Shown here piece by piece: positions 6,202 to 11,615 of a stretch of DNA of 11,615 nt. A model generated the notes under the pieces. It did not search any database. It was not told the DNA's origin and saw only the letters and a list, made by a program, of their open reading frames with translations. Source of the DNA: Lachnospiraceae bacterium (lineage in GTDB: Bacteria > Bacillota_A > Clostridia > Lachnospirales > Lachnospiraceae); NCBI GenBank assembly GCA_009911175.1, contig QXWX01000152.1, positions 1-11,615 of the forward strand, read 5' to 3'. How positions within the stretch are numbered: position 1 is the stretch's first letter; every line of letters starts with the position of its first letter. The position numbers and the translations under genes are program-made.

Positions 6202-8670
6202 ATGGAGAATCAATTTAATGTGACAATATGCAGGTTTCATACAAAAGTAAAAAATAAGCTGCTGATCATCGGCTGGTTTCAACAAAATGAAATCGGGAAT
6301 AATCAATTGCTTGTATGCCTGGATAAAAAGAAACTGCCCTTTTCCATGGAAGAGATTAAGATTGGGGGAACCAGTCTGAGGACACGGAAAGGCGGTTTGG
6401 TCACCAGACAGTATTATCTGTGGGTTGATTTGCCCAGAAGCTGGAGAGAGTGTAAATGTCTGGAAGTCAAGAATTTTTATAATGGAGTCGGGAATACGGC
6501 ATTTTCTATCTCAGTATCAACTTTAAAGAAATATGAGTTTTATGTACAAAAATATATTGACAGTGTGGAGGCCGAGAAAGATAGCTTTCAGATATCAGGC
6601 TGGTATATCGACCAGGGAGGGATAGAACTTCGATTTTTCGATGATTCAGGAAAGGAATACCCTGTTGATATTCTCCGGAAGTCCAGAAGCGATGTGAGAA
6701 AGCAATATCCGGAAAATGCGCCGGAAGAGGTGATTGGATTTACGGCCTGTTATACCGGCGATGTGCCCAAGAAGATTAAGATTTGTTTCGAAGGACCGGA
6801 CAGGCATGCGGAGGACACGGCAACTCTGCTGCGTACCCCGATCGGGAAGGGAATTTCATTTGTGGGGACAACCTGTAAGAAGGTACGGGTATATTATCAG
6901 CAGTTTGGCATCAGCGCAACGGCCGTACGGGCGGTGGAGAAGCTGACAGGCCATGAGGAATCCGTATACAATACCTGGTTGGAAGAGCATAGCCCATCCT
7001 CAGCCGAATTGGAAGAACAGAGGAACCATAAGTTTGAATTTACTCCTAAAATTTCAATTGTTGTGCCTCTCTATAAGACACCCAAAAAGTATCTGATCGA
7101 AATGATTGAATCCGTCAGGAAACAGTCCTATGAGAACTGGGAGCTTTGCCTGTCGGATGGAAGCGGTGAGGGTTCTCCGATTGAGAGTATATTGAAAAAG
7201 TATGAAAAAAAAGACGCAAGGATTAAAGTAGTATACAACAGAAATCAGCTTCAGATTTCTGAAAATACCAATGAGGCGCTGAAGATCTCAACAGGAGATT
7301 ATATCGCCTTTACTGACCATGATGATATGCTTGCGCCAAATGCATTGTATGAATGCGTCAATCTGTTGAATGAAGAACCGTCAACGGAGATTCTGTATAC
7401 GGATGAAGATAAGGTGAATATGAGCGGCAGAGAATATTTTGCACCGCATTTTAAGCCGGATTTTAATCCCGACATGCTGTACAGTGACAACTATATCTGT
7501 CATTTATTCGTAGTGAAACGAAAGATTTATGAAGAAGTCGGTATGCTGAATTCGGAATTTGACGGTTCCCAGGATTATGATTTTATACTGCGCTGTGTGG
7601 AAAAGTGCTCCAATATCCGACACATTCCGAAAATATTGTATCATTGGCGTGCTCATAAGAATTCTACGGCCGGCAATTCAGGCTGTAAGACTTACGCCTA
7701 TGACGCGGCTACAAGGGCAATTCAGGCTCATTATGACAGACTTGGAATTCAGGCAAAAGTCGGAATGACAGAGCATACGGGACTGTACCGCTCAAAATAC
7801 ACGATTCAGGGCAACCCAAAAGTGTCGGTCATTATTCCGAACAAAGATCATGTGAAGGAACTGAAAACTTGTCTTTCCTCCTTAGAGAAAAAAAATGCAT
7901 ATGAAAATCTGGAGATCATCATTGTCGAGAACAACAGCGAAGAAGAGGAGACATTTGCATATTATAAGGAATTGGAAGAGAATCATTCCAGGGTGAAGGT
8001 CGTATACTGGAAAGAAAAAGTATTTAACTATTCCGCAATCAATAATTTTGGAGTAAAGCATGCATCAGGAGATTATCTGCTGTTTTTGAACAACGATATC
8101 GAGTTCATCACCAAAGACTGCATTGAGGAATTGCTGGGACCATGTCAGCGTAGTGATGTAGGGGCAGTAGGTGCCAGATTGTATTACGGAGACGGCACAC
8201 TTCAGCATGCTGGAGTCGTGATCGGACTGGGCGGAATCGCAGGGCATCCGTTTTATGGGTTCCCGTCTGAAGACGTGGGATATTTTGGAAGAGTTGTGAT
8301 CGCGCAGGATTACAGCGCAGTCACTGCGGCATGTATGATGATGAAAAGGTCTGTTTTCCAACAGGTGGGAGGATTTGACGAGCAGCTTGCAGTTGCTTAT
8401 AATGACGTTGATCTCTGTCTGAAAGCAGGGGAAGCAGGCTATCGGATCGTTTACAATCCTTATGCAGAGCTTTATCATTACGAATCAAAATCAAGGGGAT
8501 ACGAAGATACAAAAGAAAAAGAAGACCGTTTCCATGCAGAGAGAGAAATCTTCCGGAAAAGATGGGAGAAAATACTTCGTGATGGAGATCCAAACTATAA
8601 TCCGAACCTGACGTTGAAGGAAGCGAATTTTGGTTTGGATATGGAGGGCGGTTCAAAGCAGCTGTACTGA
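6202..8670 (+). CDS. Large two-module GT2 glycosyltransferase with N-terminal accessory domains
   Basis: Probable cytoplasmic glycan-extending enzyme with two transferase sites in 822 residues. Residues 1-215 are non-catalytic and beta-rich. They hold two similar stretches, at about 17-47 and 126-154, each with an I-x-G-W core (LIIGWF, QISGWY). GT2 module 1 runs from about 283 to 515: KISIVVPLYKTP, DHDD (372-375), LYTDEDK, QDYDF (457-461), HWRAHKNST. Module 2 runs from about 539 to 795: KVSVIIPNKDH, FLNNDIEF with NND (630-632), RLYYGDGTLQHAGVV, NDVDLC (734-739), YHYES. Module 2 resembles rhamnosyltransferase-type GT2 enzymes, so dTDP-rhamnose is a plausible donor. The ATG at 6202 follows AGGAGG (6183-6188) by 13 bases, rather long; an in-frame ATG at 6157 lies inside the preceding gene and is less likely. 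Two modules could make an alternating disaccharide repeat. Confidence 0.9.
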   Translation: MENQFNVTICRFHTKVKNKLLIIGWFQQNEIGNNQLLVCLDKKKLPFSMEEIKIGGTSLRTRKGGLVTRQYYLWVDLPRSWRECKCLEVKNFYNGVGNTAFSISVSTLKKYEFYVQKYIDSVEAEKDSFQISGWYIDQGGIELRFFDDSGKEYPVDILRKSRSDVRKQYPENAPEEVIGFTACYTGDVPKKIKICFEGPDRHAEDTATLLRTPIGKGISFVGTTCKKVRVYYQQFGISATAVRAVEKLTGHEESVYNTWLEEHSPSSAELEEQRNHKFEFTPKISIVVPLYKTPKKYLIEMIESVRKQSYENWELCLSDGSGEGSPIESILKKYEKKDARIKVVYNRNQLQISENTNEALKISTGDYIAFTDHDDMLAPNALYECVNLLNEEPSTEILYTDEDKVNMSGREYFAPHFKPDFNPDMLYSDNYICHLFVVKRKIYEEVGMLNSEFDGSQDYDFILRCVEKCSNIRHIPKILYHWRAHKNSTAGNSGCKTYAYDAATRAIQAHYDRLGIQAKVGMTEHTGLYRSKYTIQGNPKVSVIIPNKDHVKELKTCLSSLEKKNAYENLEIIIVENNSEEEETFAYYKELEENHSRVKVVYWKEKVFNYSAINNFGVKHASGDYLLFLNNDIEFITKDCIEELLGPCQRSDVGAVGARLYYGDGTLQHAGVVIGLGGIAGHPFYGFPSEDVGYFGRVVIAQDYSAVTAACMMMKRSVFQQVGGFDEQLAVAYNDVDLCLKAGEAGYRIVYNPYAELYHYESKSRGYEDTKEKEDRFHAEREIFRKRWEKILRDGDPNYNPNLTLKEANFGLDMEGGSKQLY

Positions 8671-8697
8671 GCGCCAGACAGGAAGGGAGGAGATACT

Positions 8698-9543
8698 ATG
8701 CGCATATTGGTAACGGGAGTAAAAGGCCAGCTTGGCCACGATGTGGTCAATGAACTGGCGAAGCGGGGCCATACTCCCATTGGTGTGGATGTGGAGGAGA
8801 TGGATATCACAGATGCCTCCGCAGTGGAAAAGGAGATGAAGAAGGAGCCGCTGGATGCGGTCATCCACTGTGCCGCCTATACGGCAGTGGATGCCGCGGA
8901 AGACAACCGGGAGATCTGTATGCGGGTGAATGCGGAAGGAACGAGAAATATTGCCCGTGTCTGCAGAGAGCTGGACCTGAAGATGGTCTATATCAGTACG
9001 GATTATGTGTTTGACGGAGAAGGGGAGAGACCCTGGGAGCCGGACGATCCGAGGGATCCGCTGAATGTCTACGGGGAGAGCAAATACCAGGGAGAGCTTG
9101 CGGTAGAGGAATATCTGGAAAAGTATTTCACCGTGAGGATCGCATGGGTATTCGGTGTAAACGGCAAAAACTTTATCAAGACCATGCTCCGGCTTGCGGA
9201 AAGCCAGAAGGAGATCAATGTGGTAAATGACCAGATCGGCTCTCCGACCTACACGTACGATCTGGCGGTCCTGCTGGTAGATATGGTGGAGACAGAAAAA
9301 TACGGAAGGTACCATGCGACCAATGAGGGTCTGTGTACCTGGTATGAATTTGCGAAGGAGATCTTTCGGCAGGCGGAGGTGGATATCAGGGTGAATCCGG
9401 TATCCAGCGATGAGTTTCCGGCGAAGGCAAAGCGACCGCACAACAGCCGGATGGATAAGAGGAAGCTTGTGCGGAATGGGTTCCGGCCGCTGCCGCCCTG
9501 GCAGGACGCGCTGAAACGGTATCTGGAGATTATCAGGTCATAG
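8698..9543 (+). CDS. rmlD (rfbD): dTDP-4-dehydrorhamnose reductase
   Basis: Last step of the pathway: NAD(P)H reduction of dTDP-4-keto-L-rhamnose to dTDP-L-rhamnose. The 281-residue protein has the cofactor-binding GVKGQLG (7-13), CAAYTAVD (58-65), STDYVFDG (100-107), the catalytic YGESK (125-129), RIAWVFG, NDQIGSPTYTYDLA, and the C-terminal RPHNSRMD segment of RmlD. GGAGG at 8686-8690 is 7 bases before the ATG. It follows the large transferase by 27 bases and seems to be the last gene of the operon. Its GC content is visibly higher than that of the genes before it, matching rmlB and the downstream region more than the core. Confidence 0.96.
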   Translation: MRILVTGVKGQLGHDVVNELAKRGHTPIGVDVEEMDITDASAVEKEMKKEPLDAVIHCAAYTAVDAAEDNREICMRVNAEGTRNIARVCRELDLKMVYISTDYVFDGEGERPWEPDDPRDPLNVYGESKYQGELAVEEYLEKYFTVRIAWVFGVNGKNFIKTMLRLAESQKEINVVNDQIGSPTYTYDLAVLLVDMVETEKYGRYHATNEGLCTWYEFAKEIFRQAEVDIRVNPVSSDEFPAKAKRPHNSRMDKRKLVRNGFRPLPPWQDALKRYLEIIRS

Positions 9544-9706
9544 TCGGATTGGGGAGCTTGTGACCTGGAACTGTCTGCTGCCGCAGGGGCAGTATCTGTG
9601 TCAGCGGACGCGTTATACTGCGCACCAGATAAATCTGCCGCGCAGCATAACATGATGCGCACAGCCGCATGGGGAATTATACCGCTTCGCGGCTGCGGCT
9701 GGCGCA
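9544..9706 (+). other. GC-rich non-coding gap after rmlD
   Basis: No gene was identified here. Short self-complementary pieces are visible: CTGCC/GGCAG (9578-9582 with 9588-9592) and CAGCCGC/GCGGCTG (9662-9668 with 9689-9695). None is followed by a T-run, so there is no convincing intrinsic terminator directly after rmlD. The rmlD frame stays open after its TAG until about 9732, but lacks a ribosome binding site and recognisable protein motifs. An unannotated small RNA or a decayed gene cannot be excluded. No tRNA, SRP RNA or tmRNA signature is visible. Confidence 0.4.
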
Positions 9707-9739
9707 ATACTCACGGCAGATTTCATCGGCCGTGAGTAT
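9707..9739. repeat. 11-bp perfect inverted repeat overlapping a TATAAT upstream of the lipoprotein gene
   Basis: ATACTCACGGC (9707-9717) and GCCGTGAGTAT (9729-9739) are exact reverse complements with an 11-base spacer. The right arm overlaps a TATAAT at 9737-9742, 31 bases before the lipoprotein ATG. Two readings fit. It could be an operator over a promoter, but the -35 region is poor. It could be a weak terminator for the rml operon, since AATTT follows the stem, but there is no proper U-tract. The perfect pairing is seen; the role is not determined. Confidence 0.6.
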
Positions 9740-9772
9740 AATTTGCTCAGAATAGATTGGAGGAGATGGAGT

Positions 9773-10360
9773 ATGAAGAATACGAAGAAGATCATTGCAG
9801 GAGTGGCCCTTATGGCAATGCTGGCAGGAATCTCTGCCTGCTCGAAGGAAGAGGTTCCGCCTCCGGCTGAGGCTGAGGGAACCACTACGGTGACGACGGA
9901 AGCAGAGCGGAAGGAGGAACCGGGGCAGATCACGGCAGAGACCGGATCACAGGATGCCGCGGCACAGCAGGAGGAAAGCGGGGCGGTTGAAATTACGCTT
10001 TACAAAAGCAACGATGATGCCACGGCGCTGGTGCAGGAGACGGTCCAGGTGGATCAGCTGACACCGGAGAATGTGCTGGCGGTATTGATCGAGCGTGGAG
10101 GTTTACAGGCGGATATCAGGATCCTGAGCTTGGAACAGGCGGAGGATAACGGTAAGAAAGTTCTGAACATTGACTTTTCGCAGGAATTCGGAAATTATGT
10201 AGGAAGCATGGGTACGGCAGGAGAGTATATGATTATGGGAAGTGTCTGCAATACATTTTTAAATGCCTATGGCTGTGAAAGGGTAAAGATCACAGTAGAA
10301 GGCGGAGTACTTGCGACAGGGCATAAGGAATATACGGGATATAACGGCTACTATGAATAG
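9773..10360 (+). CDS. GerMN-domain lipoprotein
   Basis: Predicted membrane-anchored extracytoplasmic lipoprotein of 195 residues. The signal peptide has a basic start (KNTKK), a hydrophobic core and lipobox ISAC, giving lipidated Cys23. Residues 24-70 form a low-complexity linker rich in Glu, Thr, Ala and Gln. Residues 72-180 match the GerMN pattern: LYKSNDD at the start, LTPENVLAVLIERGG, KVLNIDFSQEF, GEYMIMGSVCNTFLNAYG, and VKITVEGG at the end. GerM in spore formers has a sporulation and germination role, but many GerMN lipoproteins lie outside that context, so a sporulation role is not assured. GGAGGAG at 9759-9765 is 7 bases before the ATG, which is preferred to an in-frame ATG at 9743. 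It is separated from rmlD by 229 bases, so it is probably a separate unit. Confidence 0.85.
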   Translation: MKNTKKIIAGVALMAMLAGISACSKEEVPPPAEAEGTTTVTTEAERKEEPGQITAETGSQDAAAQQEESGAVEITLYKSNDDATALVQETVQVDQLTPENVLAVLIERGGLQADIRILSLEQAEDNGKKVLNIDFSQEFGNYVGSMGTAGEYMIMGSVCNTFLNAYGCERVKITVEGGVLATGHKEYTGYNGYYE

Positions 10361-10369
10361 AGTGCTAAA

Positions 10370-10411
10370 AGAGGGGGCCGCAATGCGTTTTTCCGCATTG
10401 CGGCCCCCTCT
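10370..10411. terminator. Shared terminator between converging genes
   Basis: The 18-base arm AGAGGGGGCCGCAATGCG (10370-10387) pairs perfectly with 10394-10411 around the 6-base loop TTTTTC. The stem is very GC-rich. On the plus strand it is preceded by AAAA (10367-10370), so a minus-strand transcript would end the stem with a short U-run (TTTTAGC). On the plus-strand side the stem is followed by GTGCC with no U-run. It is therefore best formed for the minus-strand glycosyltransferase. For the lipoprotein gene, which stops 9 bases before it, it is less canonical. Confidence 0.88.
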
Positions 10412-10416
10412 GTGCC

Positions 10417-11397
10417 TTAACGCTTCCACAGCTTCCGGTTGAACCAGTCTCCTGCATAGTCGGCCGTATAGCGGATCAGATCCGCTTCTATCTTTAGATA
10501 AGAAAAGAGATGCCGGAACCGGAACGGAACCCTGCGGCAGTATTTCAGGCCCTGGAAGCCCTCACGCAGGCCGCGGAGATAATCCTTTCCAAAACCGATC
10601 TTACAGAAAAACATCGTCTTTAATGCATAACCGGCTGCCAGGGGAAGGCAGTTTAGAACAATCTGCGGCAGCGGCATATTTTTCCAGACCAGCCATATAC
10701 TGTTCCGGGCCGACAGGCTGACCTTGAAGCTGTTATACTTGGAGCCGCTTGTCCCGCTGCCGACATGGCGGACAATGGCCGAAGGACAGTACCAGTTCTG
10801 ATAACCGTAGATTCTGGACCGGTAGCCGATATCCATGTCTTCTAGATAGGCAAAATGGGATTCGTCAAAATATCCGATCCTCTGGAATACGCTCCGGCGG
10901 TAGATCGCGGCTCCCGCACAGGCAGAAAAAATCTCATCGGGCTTTGTATAATTGCGAACAGGCCGCCCGGTACCGCGGCAGATCCCCCATCCGGCCAGGG
11001 TATACAGATCCCCCGCGCTGTCTATGAGATCGGGATGATGCATCTGGACCATCTTGCTGCTGACAGAAAAAATCTTCGGCGAACGGCGGACCGCGCCCAG
11101 CAGCTCTTCCACAAAATGAGGGTCTGCAATGGTGTCATTGTTGAGCAGGATGACATAAGGCGAGGCGGATGCGCGGATCCCCGCGTTTACCGCTGCGCTG
11201 AAGCCCCGGTTTTTATCCAGGGCGATGATCCTGACATCAGGATACTGTTCGGCCAGAAATTCGACGCTGCCGTCCGAAGAATGGTTGTCTGCTACCAGGA
11301 TCTCAAAATTCTGGCAGCTCTGTTCCGAGAGAGAGTCCAGGCAAGGGCCAAGAAAATGTTTTCCGTTATAATTAGGAATAATGATCGTAACTTTCAT
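10417..11397 (-). CDS. GT2-family glycosyltransferase, rhamnosyltransferase-like
   Basis: Probable membrane-associated sugar transferase of 326 residues, divergent in orientation from the main operon. The GT-A fold begins KVTIIIPNYNG (2-12). It has ADNHSSDGS (36-44), NRGFSAAVNAG (63-73), the donor/metal motif NND in LLNNDT (84-89), CAGAAIYRRSVF (160-171) and the acidic LEDMDIGYR (185-193), followed by His211 in RHVGSGTSGSKYN. This order is typical of WbbL-like rhamnosyltransferases, though donor specificity is not readable from motifs. The C-terminal 90 residues contain a moderately hydrophobic stretch (about 245-266) and a basic amphipathic part suited to membrane attachment. The ATG at 11397 is preferred over one 33 bases further upstream because GAGGA is correctly spaced and the GT2 core then begins at the N-terminus. 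The stop is 5 bases from the terminator stem. Confidence 0.9.
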   Translation of the reverse strand: MKVTIIIPNYNGKHFLGPCLDSLSEQSCQNFEILVADNHSSDGSVEFLAEQYPDVRIIALDKNRGFSAAVNAGIRASASPYVILLNNDTIADPHFVEELLGAVRRSPKIFSVSSKMVQMHHPDLIDSAGDLYTLAGWGICRGTGRPVRNYTKPDEIFSACAGAAIYRRSVFQRIGYFDESHFAYLEDMDIGYRSRIYGYQNWYCPSAIVRHVGSGTSGSKYNSFKVSLSARNSIWLVWKNMPLPQIVLNCLPLAAGYALKTMFFCKIGFGKDYLRGLREGFQGLKYCRRVPFRFRHLFSYLKIEADLIRYTADYAGDWFNRKLWKR

Positions 11398-11472
11398 AAA
11401 TGTCCTCGATTCTTTTACTGATACAGCCATTATAATATGTGACCAACTTTCACCAGAAAATGGATGACCTGC

Positions 11473-11488
11473 TTGCGCCTCAGCGCAA
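11473..11488 (-). repeat. Hairpin at the predicted 5' end of the minus-strand transcript
   Basis: TTGCGC (11473-11478) and GCGCAA (11483-11488) pair perfectly around a 4-base loop. The element sits just downstream of the -10 box, at the expected start of the transcript. It could be a 5'-end stabilising hairpin or a small operator. No T-run follows, so it is not a terminator. Confidence 0.45.
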
Positions 11489-11493
11489 TTCCT

Positions 11494-11522
11494 ATTATAC
11501 CAGATAAAAAAAGGACTTTCTA
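11494..11522 (-). promoter_or_regulatory. Promoter of the minus-strand glycosyltransferase
   Basis: On the minus strand, TAGAAA (11522-11517, four of six matches to TTGACA) is followed by 17 bases and a perfect TATAAT (11499-11494). TGG just upstream of the -10 (11502-11500) makes an extended -10. The transcript would start near 11487, giving a leader of about 90 bases. A second TATAAT on the same strand at 11434-11429 has no good -35 and is a weaker alternative. Confidence 0.65.
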
Positions 11523-11615
11523 CCCTTTATCCAGGATTGAAAGCTTCCTGTATAATATAAAGTGCAAAGGGAGTTGATAAAAAAAGATACCTCGTGTATA
11601 GTTGAATTATTACTG
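11523..11615 (+). promoter_or_regulatory. Right-end intergenic DNA with a possible outward promoter
   Basis: A perfect TATAAT at 11551-11556 points rightward out of the window, but the hexamer at the expected -35 distance (TATCCA) is weak. AAAGGGAG at 11567-11574 resembles a ribosome binding site, yet no ATG or GTG follows at a usable distance. A frame open from a GTG at 11563 reaches the window end but has no ribosome binding site. It may be the leader of a gene beginning beyond 11615. Confidence 0.3.

Noticed and set aside
8653..9441. 262-codon open frame on the minus strand across rmlD
   Set aside because: It is a shadow of the rmlD codon pattern; the RmlD protein has all its family motifs.
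9578..9592. CTGCC/GGCAG hairpin as the rmlD terminator
   Set aside because: A five-base stem with no T-run after it is too weak.
9544..9734. C-terminal extension of rmlD by stop-codon readthrough
   Set aside because: RmlD already has normal length and a normal end; the in-frame stretch after TAG has no recognisable motif and is probably open by chance in GC-rich DNA.
10855..11421. 188-codon plus-strand open frame opposite the last glycosyltransferase
   Set aside because: The minus-strand protein carries the ordered GT2 motifs; the plus-strand product has none.
11563..11615. Start of a gene at GTG 11563 or TTG 11574
   Set aside because: The frame is open to the end, but GTG has no ribosome binding site and the TTG touches the AAAGGGAG sequence, too close to serve as its start.
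1..11615. CRISPR arrays, tRNA or rRNA genes, insertion sequences
   Set aside because: No regularly spaced repeats, cloverleaf signatures, transposase motifs or terminal repeats were seen on either strand.

Overview
The window carries a cell-surface polysaccharide locus from a Firmicute. Clear AGGAGG-type ribosome binding sites, a GerMN-domain lipoprotein and the style of the Wzm/Wzt and rml proteins suggest a clostridial gut-type bacterium, probably Lachnospiraceae. That placement is an inference from sequence style, not a database match. All four dTDP-L-rhamnose genes are present, but they are not contiguous.

Layout. Positions 1-165 hold a strong-looking promoter (TTGATT, 17 bp, extended TGC-TATAAT) with a small palindrome upstream. 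A co-directional run of nine plus-strand genes follows with short gaps or overlaps: rmlB (166-1245), a GT2 glycosyltransferase (1238-2461), rmlA (2471-3355), rmlC (3423-3968), a Wzm-type ABC permease (3987-4763), a short Wzt-type ATPase (4777-5511), an unrecognised bitopic membrane protein (5577-6182), an 822-residue two-module glycosyltransferase (6202-8670) and rmlD (8698-9543). Positions 9544-9772 are non-coding and contain an 11-bp perfect inverted repeat overlapping a TATAAT. A GerMN lipoprotein gene (9773-10360) comes next. It converges on a minus-strand GT2 gene (10417-11397) across an 18-bp terminator stem. The right end (11398-11615) is an intergenic region with a good promoter for the minus-strand gene and a possible outward promoter.

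How it fits together. RmlA, RmlB, RmlC and RmlD would convert glucose-1-phosphate plus dTTP to dTDP-L-rhamnose. The glycosyltransferases would use this and other sugar nucleotides to extend a lipid-linked glycan on the inner membrane face. The Wzm/Wzt pair would export it. There is no Wzx flippase, no Wzy polymerase and no initiating sugar-phosphate transferase here, so the pathway is of the ABC-exporter type and its priming step must be encoded elsewhere. The ATPase lacks the C-terminal glycan-binding domain of cap-recognising Wzt proteins.

The most distinctive parts are the bitopic membrane protein with a predicted beta-rich outer domain, and the large glycosyltransferase whose N-terminus seems to carry two copies of a GW-containing accessory module. 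Base composition changes along the locus: sampled 60-base lines are about 65% GC in rmlB, 30-35% in parts of the core, 53% in rmlD and 65% in the lipoprotein gene. This looks like a variable, lower-GC core between more host-like flanks.
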